A stretch of DNA of 64,000 bases from Sabethes cyaneus (GCF_943734655.1 NC_071355.1:243745183-243809182); one strand, 5' to 3'; shown: positions 1 through 10,689, counted from the stretch's first letter. The notes: generated by a model from the sequence alone, not told the origin. Translations and numbers: made by a program.

Positions 1-65
1 ATGAAAGAATTTTCGTTACAATAATAAATGTACAAGTGACTGGAAAGAAAAGAGTCCCGGAAAAG

Positions 66-350
66 GGATACTGAATTTGAAATAGGACTTGAATTGTAAA
101 ATTGGATTTTTCTTTGGTATAAAATTTAACATGAAAGTAGTTTTAATTTTATATGAGCTTAGTCTTGAATCTTTATTCAAATTCAACTGGAAGTTAGATC
201 CTAAATTGTATCTAAAATAGTACCCACTCCATAGTGGAATTTAGAATTCAAATTAACCTTTAAATTATACATGAAATACGACTTGAAATTGCATGAAATG
301 ATACCTGAAATTAGATATATTATAAGACCTAAAATTTGACTTGAAAACAA
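66..350. repeat. Degenerate GGACTTGAAATT-type array
   Basis: Irregular tandem copies of a 12-15 bp word close to GGACTTGAAATT or AAATTGGACTTG, strongly diverged. The same word occurs at 3800-4240 and, in reverse complement, at 21000-21230 and 25650-25945. It has no coding potential. It may be an old minisatellite or the low-complexity tail of a dispersed element. Confidence 0.6.
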
Positions 351-480
351 ATTCAAAACCTACTCTATATTGGTATCTTAATTTATCTTAATTTCATAGC
401 TAGTACGCATCCATGGTTGGTAATTTGTTGCTGGTCTAGTAATTCTAGTGCACATAATATTTGTTATAAATGCTCAATAA

Positions 481-651
481 TCTATACCTATAAAAAAGGA
501 TTTCTGTCTGTCTGTCTGTCCCGATGTCGCGATACCGATCCTACCGATCGGCGTGAAAATTTGCATGTAGGGGTTTTTGGAGCTACGGAAGGTTCTCTCG
601 ATGGCAAAAGACCCCTCCCCCACTAAGAGGGGGGGGGGGCTCCCATACAAA
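481..651 (+). mobile_element. Helitron-like 5' end fragment (outer copy)
   Basis: The fragment starts with TC directly after an A (A|TCTATACC), the insertion geometry of Helitrons, and runs into the same internal sequence as the next copy (GATCGGCGTGAAAATTTGC, then a C-tract/G-tract block). After 171 bp it is cut by a second 5' terminus that begins at 652, again at an A|T junction. Its own 3' part is not seen beyond the second element. It is either a Helitron invaded by a relative or a tandem 5'-end product. Confidence 0.6.
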
Positions 652-675
652 TCTATACATATAAAAATGGATTTT

Positions 676-1249
676 TGTCTGCTCTATGTTTCTTATAGAA
701 TCGAAAACTATTGAACCGATCGGAGTGAAAATTTGCATATAGGGGTTTTTGGGGCCAGGGAAGGTTCTTATGATGGTTAGAGACCCCTCCTCCCACTAAG
801 AGGGGGGGGCTCCCATACAAATGAAACACAAATTTCTACATAACTCGAGAATTAATCAAGCAAATGGAACAAAATTTTACATGTGGGTCTTTTTGGAGAC
901 AGTAATTTTTTTATGGTGAATTGAGACTCCTCCCCACTTTAGGAGGGGGGGCTCCTATACAAATGAAATACAAATTTCCTCATAACTCGAAAACTAATTA
1001 ATCAAATGGAACCATATTTGGTATGTGGGTGTTTTTGGAGGCATGAATTTTTTCTATGATGAATTAGGACCCCTCTCCCTTTTTAGGAGGGGGCTCCCAT
1101 ACAAATGAAATACAAGTTTCCTCATAAGTCGAAAAGTAATCAAGCGAATGGAGCCAAATTCGGCATGCGGTGGGTTTTGGAGGCAGGAATTTTTTTAATG
1201 ATGGTTTGAGACCCCTCACCCCTGTGGTAGGGGGACTATCATACAAATA
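676..1249 (+). repeat. 142-bp tandem modules inside the Helitron
   Basis: The landmark ACAAAT occurs at 817, 959, 1101 and 1243, an exact 142-bp period three times over. Each module has a CAAATGAAAYACAAATTT stretch, an AACTCGAGAACTAATCAAGC-like stretch, a GCATGTGGGTGTTTTTGGAG-like stretch and a CCCCTCCCC...GGAGGGGG inverted pair. Modules are shared with the 18.6-18.95 kb copy, where the landmark spacings are 172 and 126 bp. Diverged versions occur on the minus strand at 44940-45360. Confidence 0.75.
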
Positions 1250-1599
1250 AAACAGAAATTTTTGCGTAACTCAAAAACTAATCGAACTCGAGAAACTTTA
1301 GACTCTTTCATAAAACATTAATCAATAACAAGACCACCAAAAACTATCAACTAAATCAATTAGATCAATCAATTAGATCAACATTAGATAATTCAGCGCG
1401 AGACGGCCATAGGCCGCGAGTGTTGCTGGCGACCTGCCGTCGGAAGCGCCGGCCACTGCGAGGGGCAGCCCCCCGTAAAGATCACCTCTATCTAGGTTTA
1501 TTTATTTTTCTAGATCTACTGACCTCTATTATTTTCCTTCAGTTGGGTCACCCCTGCGAAATGGTACTTTCTACGAAAAAAATTTCCGTGAAATGGTAC

Positions 1600-2798
1600 C
1601 GTGACCGCTCCTAATTCTGCGCAGCTCTTAATTCTGCGCATTTTTCTTTATATATGTATTTTTTAACATTGTGCATAACTATGGCCATTGTGTTATTTTT
1701 TTATAAATCTCTGTTGACTATTACGCCATTATTCACAAAAGGGCCATAGTATTTGACAGCGAAATAAATTAAAATGAAAATGAAAGCATTTTATATGTCA
1801 GAAAACAACGTCGTTAGCGCCAACGCTAAAACTGTCCTTCTAGAAAATTAGCAAAATTATGATCCAAATTCTTTGCAATGATCAAATTACCCAGCATAAT
1901 TAAAAAGAATAATTAGTTTTAGTCATGTTTTAGGCAAAAAGAGTGATTGCATGCCTTGTTTTCGTTGGAAAAATGCGATGCAGTAGTGCGAAGATTTAGG
2001 CACAGATTTTTTATTCATGTTCCAAATTCTGCGCAGTAATGTATCCTATGAAGAAGCCGCGAAAAAATACGCAACTTCTCCCAAATGGCTGAGGTATAGA
2101 GGCATAGAAATTCAAGTAGAACCTTTAACTTGCATTGATTGGAATCCTGTGTTACGGCTCGGGATCCGAACCTACGAACGCCAATTCATGGAACCTTGTC
2201 TTCTGATTTTTTTGACTGTCGTACTTCATTGAGCTGTCAGGGAGTGGGGAAGTGGTTTCTATATGAAAACACAATTGTTAGTATTAGTCTAAAGTATAAT
2301 GTTTAGTATAGAGAAAACCCGAATGAACTCGCCCTTCACGTTATCGACAATAAAATATTTAAAATAAGCCAATCCAAATGATAATAATGTTCCTGTGCCA
2401 CCTGGACAGCACAAGAAGGCCAGATCGTGGATTTAATCATGGTAATGGCTAATGTCGGATTTTTGATGTGCTTTCAGCGTATAAAGACATAAACAACATG
2501 GTATGAATGTTTATTGTTACTTTTTAGGTGCGCAGAATTAGGAACGAACATGCGCAGAATTAGGAACATGGGTAAGAGAGTGCGCAGAATTAGGTACCGT
2601 GAATAAGTTTACAAAACGAAAGATATACTCAATTGTTGGTCGACTTTTAATTCCCATGTTTTTTACCAGATATTATAGACCGTATACCGTATAACTACAT
2701 GTTGCTGCTATCAACGTTATTAATTTAACTCTAGAATACTTATAATAGCGGAGGAATCATAAAAATGTCTTAACTGCGCAGAATATGGTACGTTCACG
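1600..2798. mobile_element. TIR DNA transposon nested in the Helitron (GTAC duplication)
   Basis: It is flanked by GTAC at 1596-1599 and 2799-2802. The ends are CGTGACC on the left and, read inward from the right, CGTGAAC. The subterminal word AATTCTGCGCA is repeated in both orientations near both ends (about 1613, 1632, 2530, 2553, 2580, 2772). The uninterrupted site exists in the minus-strand Helitron copy near 35300. A 71-codon frame at 2017-2232 has a helix-turn-helix-like YEEAAKKYATSPKWL stretch, but no transposase was recognised. The element is probably non-autonomous; its superfamily is not assigned. Confidence 0.7.
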
Positions 2799-3134
2799 GT
2801 ACATCCCGCCTAAGGTTTTTCGCGAAATGGTATTCTGCCAAACTCTATATACCGCGTTATTGTCAACCGAGAATTGGTGTTCCGCAAAATGGTATTCGGC
2901 GAAATGGTTTGTAATGATGGCGAATATTTAAATGTTATCTGCTTTATTTTATCAGGATAAGCAAGGGGGGAGTTGTTTTCTACTTTACTGTGTAGAAAAT
3001 TTGTATATGAAAACACCCATGAACTCCCCAGAAACTTGCAAAACTCAAGATTGTGACAAAGGTCATCCGAGATTCACGATTTATGTACAACACAGTTTAA
3101 TTTGTGGTAATACAAAGTTTGTCGGGTCAGCTAG

Positions 3135-3494
3135 TAGCTCTATAAAACTAACAGATTTATTGCGGTTTGACAAGTAGCCACGATAAGATTTTGATAGGTC
3201 AATTTTGATAGGTGTGCTATTTTGTATTGCTACGCCACACTTATGGTAAGTTTATAAGAGACGTGGTGCAGCCAACAAGTTTTAACGTGGTAATAGAAGC
3301 AACCACAATAAATTTGCTTTATTAACAGTTTTATTACGGTTTTCTAGCTAGCTATAATCGTGTTTGGACTCGTATCCTTTTGGTATTGCGCAATACCACA
3401 ATAAACCCAGAGGTAATGATTAATACCGCAATAAAACCTTCATAAAATTCAATTAAAACTAAGTGGCTTTAGAATTGTTACTTGGGTTATGACG
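3135..3494. other. AT-rich spacer with possible TIR-element end
   Basis: No gene is seen. The stretch ends with ATTGTTACTTGGG at 3474-3486, the same terminal word found at both ends of the 30182-31939 element, so it may be the right end of a related MITE. No convincing left end was located. Confidence 0.35.
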
Positions 3495-3680
3495 AAATGG
3501 TCGCAGGTCGCGAGTGTGCACTGGTGAGCCGCCGTCGGAAGTGCCGGCCACTGTGGGGGCAGCCCCCGCAGAAACCACTACTATTTAGGTGCATGCATAT
3601 TCCTAGGTTTATTGACTAGTAGGGATTATCCCTTAGTTAAGTCCGAACGAGCGGTAGCGAGTAAGGACAGCATATATCCA
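3495..3680 (+). mobile_element. Helitron internal GC-rich fragment
   Basis: It repeats the GC-rich block of the full copies (CGCGAGTGT..., CCGCCGTCGGAAG, GCCGGCCACTG, GCAGCCCCCGCAGAAA) and the CTAGGTTTATT that follows. Neither terminus is present, so it is a solo internal piece. A shorter related trace lies at about 11085-11130. Confidence 0.5.
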
Positions 3681-3799
3681 AGGTTTGTGCAGGTTGAAGA
3701 CCGTGAAAATTTTCGACCAAATATGAAGTTCGGCTATTCGTGTTTCGGCCTTTTGTGTTTCGGCCACTCGTAGGTAATCCTGGACAACCCAGTGGACTA

Positions 3800-4240
3800 T
3801 TTTGATTTAATTTTGAAATTATACATTAAAGGGACTAGACATTAGATTAAACATTGAAATTGCATTTCAAATTGATATAAAATTGGTCAAACTTAGGACT
3901 TAAATTTAGGCCAATTTTGAAAATTTAGGCCAAATTAATCTGAAAATTGGCACTTAAATTGAACTCAAAATTAGACATAGATTTGGACTTCAAATTCGCA
4001 CTGAACTCAGACAAGAAATTGAATTTGTAGTCGTACTTGAAATTGATCTTAAAATCGGAACTGAAGTTGACCTTGCAATTTGATACGAAAATTTTACTTC
4101 AAATTAGGCATAAAATTGAACTAAAAGTTGAGCTTAGCAATTGGACTTGGAATATGACTGAACTCATAATTAGAATTGAACTTGATATTAGAGTCAAATT
4201 GGACTAGAAATCTATATAAATGTGGACGTATATTTGTATG
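3800..4240. repeat. Degenerate GGACTTGAAATT-type array
   Basis: This is the second block of the word described at 66-350, with many variants such as AAATTGGACTTG, AAATTAGACATA and TTGAACTCAAAATTAG. No frame is conserved. Confidence 0.55.
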
Positions 4241-4517
4241 TTCCACCATAACTCCAAAACACCTCGACCGTTCTACACTAAAACTGGCATTCTTTGACAT
4301 AAGGGAATCAGCACCCTTGCCAAGGAGGGGTGCTGACGAAGGGTGGACACGTTCAAATTAAGAGAAAGGATTTTGTTTCTTGCAACAATTCAAGTGGACA
4401 GGGATTCCGAGTAAGATCGGACAATTAGCTAGTTTCAAATAAAACTTGAAAGTTGTAAAAGTTTTTAAGTTGAAGTTTGCATTCAACTTCACATCGTTTC
4501 TTATCTAATATGAAGTT

Positions 4518-4654
4518 TTTTTTTTTTTTTTTGTTAGATTATAGTCACTTTAACCAGCTTGGGTCATTCGTGACTTCTGCGGGGTTGGGATTTGAACCCG
4601 GGTCCTCGGCGTGAGAGGCGTGAATGCTAACCACTACGCCGGGACTGACCCCTA
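4518..4654 (-). mobile_element. tRNA-Glu-like SINE with 11-bp target duplications
   Basis: On the minus strand the head reads TCCCGGCGTAGTGGTTAGC (A-box region), then a CTCTCAC anticodon-loop-like stretch with CTC, then GGGTTCAAATCCC (B box). An unrelated body ending GACTATAATC follows and then an A-rich tail, seen as poly-T from 4518 on the plus strand. The perfect repeat AATATGAAGTT flanks it at 4507-4517 and 4655-4665. It is not a functional tRNA, because the acceptor and anticodon stems are degraded and a body plus tail are attached. The second copy is at 24793-24921. Confidence 0.85.
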
Positions 4655-4702
4655 AATATGAAGTTAAATAATCCTAAAATTGTTAAAAATCCAATTTCAA
4701 GA

Positions 4703-5480
4703 CTAAAGGGTGTCCCACATCTAATTGCAGCACGGAAGAAACGCTGCTGTAGAATATTACTAATTGACCGATCCTTTTCAAACTTTCAGATAATAAAATA
4801 TAACCCATTAGTAAGCTTTTGGCATATTTATTTCATTCAACTCCAATACCATAACCGTATGCTCCACTCAAAAAGTTTTGTACAACCTAGCTGCAGCTTC
4901 TTATGTACGGAAACCCACTTATTCTTCATGTCTTGCTCAGATTTGACCTCCTTAGGATGCTTCCGTAGCCTGCTTCATAATAAGCTAGTATTTTTATTGG
5001 GCCTTAGTTCCGGTGCGTTGAAGGGGGTTCATGTCCTTGGGTACGGAAGTAATTCCGTTGGCTTCGTACAACTGCAGAACATCCTTTGAATAGTGTCATG
5101 AAGCTAGATCTGAGCAGAAGATCGTAGGGCCCTCGTGTTGCTTCAACAGAAAAAGCAGACGCTTCTGTAGACACTCCTTGAGGCAGGTTTACAGTCCCGA
5201 TAGTCACGAACGGCGCACCCTGTTTGCCACATGAGCAGATCGCTTGCCAAATCATGTATTTCTTGGCAAACATTGAAAGTTTCTGCATTCTTACTATCTC
5301 TAGAACATTAAACTTGTGCTGGGCGGTGAAGTACGGTAGCTCCGGAATCTGCCGGAAGTCCGCCTAGATGTAAGTCTCATCATCCATGATGAGAATTTTG
5401 CAGGTGCTTGAGTCCGATTTGAAATGTGACATGACGCTCCATTCTGTTATTGGACAACGTATTGATCCTCAAAGAAGTTG
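4703..5480 (-). pseudogene. Tc1/mariner transposase remnant, C-terminal part
   Basis: Reading leftward from 5480, the first catalytic block is ILIMDDETYI followed by a stop (5363-5366). Then come KYMIWQAICSCGKQGAPFV, VPKDMNP and KHPKEVKSEQDMKNKW in shifting frames. The DDE/D region is frameshifted. A likely terminus, AAAGGGTGTCCCACATC, lies at about 4704. The other terminus is missing because a different mariner piece abuts at 5480. It belongs to the MDDETY group also seen at 47480-47925 and is inactive. Confidence 0.75.
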
Positions 5481-5840
5481 GCCTTTGATCCTTCAAAATA
5501 CAAATATATACTTCAGTTTTGATTTTAACTCCAGCATCAATGAAAAGAGGCTGCATTTTCAAACCTTTGGGCGTCACCAAGCCAAACATTATGACACTAG
5601 CCGGATGTTTGATTTGGAACTTAAACTTTACTTTATCCGGAACATTCTCAAATTTCATCTGTGAAATTATTCGGTCTGTTCGGTTGTCGGACACATTATC
5701 GATGCTGAACAACTTTTCGTCGGAGAACAGGATTGTCATTTCTTCCTTCTTCAAAAAAGAAAGCAATCCCTTCGAACAAGTTACTCGCAGTTCTTCGTCC
5801 CAAATGAGCCCGATGTCTTACCCGCTATCCTGACGCTTGG
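5481..5840 (-). pseudogene. Second mariner-like transposase fragment
   Basis: The frame contains ILFSDEKLFSID (first catalytic Asp block), then a basic stretch, then KHPASVIMFGLVTPKGLK and FIDAGVKIKTEVYICIL, typical of mariner transposases just after the first Asp. No second or third catalytic residue follows, because the frame runs directly into sequence belonging to the unrelated MDDETY-type copy. It is a chimeric junction of two mariner lineages. No ends were found. Confidence 0.7.
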
Positions 5841-5904
5841 TTTTGAACCATCAAGGGTAGCACATATCAGCCTAATCAATTTTGTCACAGCTCATTTTGT
5901 TTAA

Positions 5905-6245
5905 CTGAATTTACAAACAAACGTTGGGTCTGCAAGTTGAATTCCCGGAATTTATCGAGAATCTGTTAAAAGGTAAACATTTGATCCGCCGTGGAGCGTC
6001 CCTCTCGAAAACCGCACTGGTATTCGCCAACAAAAGTTTTCTAAGAAACAGGATGTGGGAGAGAATTTTGAATGCCGAATAGAGGGGTGTAATGCCTCGG
6101 TGGTTGCTGCATTCGAGCCGATGGCCTTTTTGGTAAATAGGACATATGAAGCTTTCCAATCAGTTCGTAGGTAGTTCCTCTTCAGTACATACCTTTATAA
6201 CCTGATGGACTGCACAATTGCAGATTGCAATCTCCTTCGGCCTTC
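5905..6245 (-). pseudogene. RTE-like LINE RT fragment
   Basis: Residues CPIYQKGHRLECSNHRGITP and LYSAFKILSHILF match the RT fingers block of RTE-like LINEs seen elsewhere in this window (21.6, 22.7 and 57.0 kb). An out-of-frame continuation toward 5940 follows. It is truncated on both sides and broken by frameshifts. Confidence 0.65.
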
Positions 6246-6249
6246 TGGG

Positions 6250-9200
6250 CAAATAGCAAACTCGTATTCACTTCCTTGGTGTACATTTTCACAAATTTGC
6301 AATAAAACAAGTCCGATGTTCTGAGCAGCACTTTGAAGTAAACATAAACCACACTGTCAACAGAAATAAGTCATTAGTTACACAAATTAACCCAATAATA
6401 AAGTTTAAACTTTTTCCTGCCGCATTTCCCGCCGTTGAAAATACTTCCTTCAAAGTTACCAGAGAAGAAAAAAATTATTATACCTAACACTGAACAAATT
6501 AGTAATGTTAATTTGAAGAAACAATGGCACATAAGAGTTCAGGCTTGTTAGAACAGTGTCGTACCACGAGGCTTACTAGGAGATCGATTGAGAAAGAGTG
6601 ACAAACTAAATGAAAACATAATTGTTTTAATATAAACGAATAAATTCACGTAAAATCTCCTAAACTCGGCGTACCCCGGCGTGAGCAGCGGAATTATGTT
6701 CAGCTTAAACGGCATCTACACACAAAAATATGAAACAGCATGCTGTAAATGCTGGCAGATTTAACGTGTGGTCCCTTATAGAATCGACACTCTTTTTCCC
6801 CTTTCGCATGCTGACGCTCGGCTCGCTGCAATTTGAAGGGGAGAAAGATTTGTTGCCAAGCATTCAACTTCTAGCCAAGAAACACACCATCTGCTGCATG
6901 CTGTCAGTCTGACTGTAACTGACAGTGCGCCAGCGAATGTTTATATGAAAATGCTGTGGGATGTGAAAGGACGGATTAGATTTTGATGTTTGTTGGTGCG
7001 CTGATGATTTTTTCACTGAAATAAGTATATGTTTATCATTGTGGTATGTTGCGATATTTAATGGTGAGCTAGTCAGTCATTATTATAATATCATCAATTA
7101 TTTAAAATTTCTGAAATTTATAATTTTATTTCACATCCACGTGTGCATCCGAAATAGTATTACTTTCCGGTTTTAAGAAGGGACTACTACTCTACTCTGG
7201 AAAGTCGAAAAAATCCATGTTTTTGCATTTTCGGGAGGAATGTTGTGCCAAGAGGATAGGTATCTGATATTTGATGTCGTTGAAAAGGTACAACAAAAAC
7301 TAGGCGGCCCCCCTCAAGGGATGTAGCACGGACGTTTTATACTTTAAAGTTTAAACGCTTCTCGAAACCATGTTTTTTCAGCGACTGGTACTAATGGATC
7401 GATTTGGCAGGAACATTTTTTCAGCATGTATTTTTATCTGAATTCTCACATAACCGTTTTTTAATATCTCAATTATTTATGTGCAGTCAATTGACGGCTT
7501 TTGATGAAAACCCACTTTTCCTTTAAAACATGGTATTTTTGGCAATTTTTCATTATTTTAATGTTTTGATTGTTTTTTTCATTGCGTCACAGTTGAGATC
7601 GTTACATTTCCTTTTGATCGCTTGATTGTTTGAAGTCCGTAGAAACGTATGAATATTCCAAAGTAACATTTTAAAAAATTGTCCGTCAAGAATATGCAAC
7701 TTGATTAGAGAAGTATGAACCATCTGTTATGAATCTTCTGTTCTATCACTAACGAATGTTTCTTCGAGATATGAATGAGCCCAGTAAGTAAAAATGGCAG
7801 AAAACACTGATGCTTCGTGGGATAGGAAACTTATTCTGCTTAGCCGATCACTTTCGGATTTCCTACAGTTCACAGTGTAGTACGGCGATATAAAACTCAA
7901 CACTTTCCACTTTTTCCCATTTTCCGCAACGGACAAGTTTCGCCCTTTGAATTCACACCACAATGAACGCATATCCTGTGGTGCTGCTGCTGCTGCTGCT
8001 ACTGTGGCCATTCAGAAGTAACTCTCTGATCCAACCCGGCCGGCAGCAACGGCAACAACATGCATAAACTGGGGCAGCCTTTTGTGGATAAAGTTCGCAT
8101 TAACTTAACGTGCCAGCCGACGCCTCCAGCAACATGGAACGTTGAGCATACAGAAAGATGTACCCATCAGTAGGAAGGTACATGTGCTCTATTATTGTTT
8201 CAAACGAACGCAATTTCACGGCATTTGTTAGGTTAGCTAGTACTAGCTAGTTGGCCTGGCCGTGGCACACAGAGAGAGATCTGAAATCGTCACGCTGCGT
8301 TAGAAGTGCATCCGTACATTTTCCGCTTCTTGCTTCGGTCCAATCGCCATAGAAGGACTACACACTAGCTGAGCTAGCCAGCTTGAATGCATTTGACCGA
8401 ACGAACGGGGGAATAGAAGCGAAACAGTTGCAGCTCCGCTGCAGCATGGAAAAGCGTTTTTCCGCCGGTGGCCAAAAGAGGTCCAGCGGAGCTTGGGGAT
8501 TATTTATTACAGTGAGAAAATTGCGAATAGAGTTGTTTTACTTTTTATCGTAAATCATTGTTAAAACGATAGTGTTATTGCTTTATTGCTTTTCCTCTCC
8601 AAACAAAGAAAAATGTTTACTGATCATATTTCCCCGATAGAATTGAGTGTTGAGCAAACTTTTGGCGTTTCTATTTGATTACGTGTGTGTGTGTACCACA
8701 AACAAATGGGTTAATTACTTTCTTCCTATTCACGTTTACTGGTTACCCCCTTTCTTCTGGGGTGATAACGAGAATATCAGAACAATGGGAAGCGAAAGTA
8801 CTGCATGGAAGTTACCCGGCGCAAACAAAAGCGGTAACCGCCGAAAGAAAGAAAGGCTTCGTTCTAACCCGAAGCGGAAACCCTGATAAGGATCAATTAA
8901 TTCGAAACACGCACCCACATACCCACATACCTTAGCGCTGCTGCCAGGCAGCCACTAAACCGAAAGGGATGAAGGGAAGTCTTATCGCGGAATCATCATC
9001 ACACCACAAAACACCGTGCCGAAGCGCCCCCTTGGGTGTTAAAAATGCATTGTTTGGGACTATTTTGATATGGTAATGGGCGCCATGAAAAGATGACGTT
9101 GTTCGTGGGTTCGCTTTGATTGATGGCTCAATTTGATGGCACTTGTGCTCTGCTCTTACGTTCAAAGAGCACAATTGGAAGACTGCGGTTGAGGAAGTTT

Positions 9201-9250
9201 CCTGACAAATCGGTTATGTTGTTGCGGTTGACAGTGGATTAAGGTGATTG
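6250..9250. other. No gene seen; repeat-poor island from about 7.7 kb
   Basis: The stretch 6250-7700 is AT-rich with no recognisable element. From about 7700 to 9250 the sequence is GC-richer and looks single-copy, with a CTG run near 7980-8000 and short CA/GT runs near 8685 and 8908. Open frames there (for example 7727-8011 minus, with an alanine run) have no recognised domain and are probably chance. It may be conserved intronic or regulatory DNA. Confidence 0.3.
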
Positions 9251-9852
9251 TTATCTTATCAGCTTGATCCGATTAGGGTGGAAATTTATTTATGGTGACA
9301 GCGCGTTTTCAAATTCTAAAATAAGGGTTATGCTGGTGGTCACAGAAATAATAAGTATTCAGAATTGGCTCTTTACTGGTTAGTAATCTCAACACAACCA
9401 TAAAACAATAATCCATAACGTGGAACACATTTATTTGATTTAGATGCGGATTGAGCTGCTGAACTTATATCGTAATATCCTGGGAGTTTCATTGATCAAT
9501 CAACGAAACAGGGAAATTCTCTTCAGAATACTAGCGAATTCAGAATTCACGCTTATTTGACAAATAATTCGAACGAATACTTTCATCAAATTCTACATTT
9601 ATTTCTTATTCCGACAGATTCGCCTTTTACCTACGACTGCTCTTACTAATACGCCAAGTTTCTTGCCTTCAGAACCCCGAAGATTCCCATTTCATAGTAA
9701 ACATGATTTCGGGGATTCTAACTATTGGACTCTCATACAAAAATACATTCTGGTTCTATAAGCTAGGTGGTCTGTACGAATCTTCTACAGAATTCCACCA
9801 CGTGACTCCTGGCCAGAGAGTCTGTGTGAATCATTTTTGTTCATTCGGATTC

Positions 9853-9918
9853 TACGACTTACAGGTTTCATCAGTATCGGTTTCGAAACAAACACTGATG
9901 AAACTTGCAAGTTGTAGG
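9853..9918. repeat. 24-bp inverted repeat (hairpin)
   Basis: CTACGACTTACAGGTTTCAT (9853 onward) is mirrored by ACTGATGAAACTTGCAAGTT (9895 onward) with an 18-nt loop. The same word appears at 53975-53998 inside a MITE, so this is probably a MITE remnant and not a host hairpin. Confidence 0.6.
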
Positions 9919-9959
9919 CGAAATTCGTATGAAATAAGTAGTTTCGTTTCTGAAACCGG

Positions 9960-10135
9960 ACCTATTTTACTCGACTGATATTACGGTCAGTTGTTATATT
10001 TGGTACAGAACAATTGCTTCGATCCTATTCATACTAAACGTTGCTTCCAGCTGAGATTCGAATATTTATGCTACGACTGACTAATTTGTTAGACCAATGT
10101 CATAGCTTGAGACTAACTTGGAGCCAAATTTAGCA
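9960..10135 (-). mobile_element. Degenerate tRNA-derived SINE (second family)
   Basis: The minus strand shows GACATTGGTCTAACAAATTAG, ATTCGAATCTCAGCTGG (B-box-like) and AATAGGATCGAAGCA in the same order as the better copy at 54645-54855. It is strongly diverged and the tail was not identified. Confidence 0.45.
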
Positions 10136-10689
10136 ACAACATTGAACATTAAGCCTAGTGTAAAAATGCCGCTGGAAGCAGATCCATTTCCCTCCTAGGT
10201 GTCCCTACTTTTTTTGAATGGTGCACTAAGATAAGGAAAACTGCGCATGTTTATTTCATTATTTATAATGCCAACTGTCTTCCGATAATGCTTTTAATCC
10301 GCTGCCGGTTTACTGCCAGAACGTGCGTCGACTTCAAGCAAAAATCGTCTATTGTTTAGTGCTGTGCGGTAATGGAAAACCAGCCTTAACGAAAAATTTC
10401 GTCTACAATTGTAGTTTGAAAGCGCCTTTTCCATCTTTAGACGCGAGCGTTAACAGCAAAGAAGTCTATCGAAAAATATTAAGCCTGCCATCGATTATAT
10501 CTAATGACATTGATTTAGTAAGCTGTCCGAGTGGAATTTGTGAGTTGCTGTGAATTGGTACTTTACCAGTAAAATGGATTTGTTCTTGCACAGTAAATCG
10601 CTGAAGATCTCCTTAAGCATGAACAAAGTATTTTAGAAACGCGGAACTATTTCAGAAATTTTAGAGCATCAACTTCCATGGGGTGCGCG

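Larger units (their letters stand above)
652..3134 (+). mobile_element. Non-autonomous Helitron-like element, interrupted
   Basis: The left end is A|TCTATACATATAAAAATGG and the right end is GGGTCAGCTAG|T. A 5' TC, a 3' CTAG and insertion between A and T are Helitron hallmarks. Three other copies in the window share the ends (18489-19881, 24081-25641, and the 3' part at 34961-35631 on the minus strand). No Rep/helicase frame is present, so it would depend on a partner in trans. Internally there are 142-bp modules (676-1249), a GC-rich block conserved among copies (about 1396-1480), repeated GCGAAATGGTA motifs and a DNA transposon at 1600-2798. Removing that insert restores collinearity with the 35-kb copy. 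Confidence 0.72.

Noticed and set aside
676..1249. CRISPR-like array
   Set aside because: The 142-bp period has no short repeat plus unique spacer structure; whole modules are homologous.
4560..4654. A cellular tRNA-Glu gene on the minus strand
   Set aside because: A and B boxes are present, but the acceptor and anticodon stems do not pair properly, and the unit has a SINE body, an A-rich tail and target duplications.
7727..8011. An alanine-rich coding exon on the minus strand
   Set aside because: The alanine run comes from a CTG/GCT microsatellite, and the rest of the frame has no recognisable domain.
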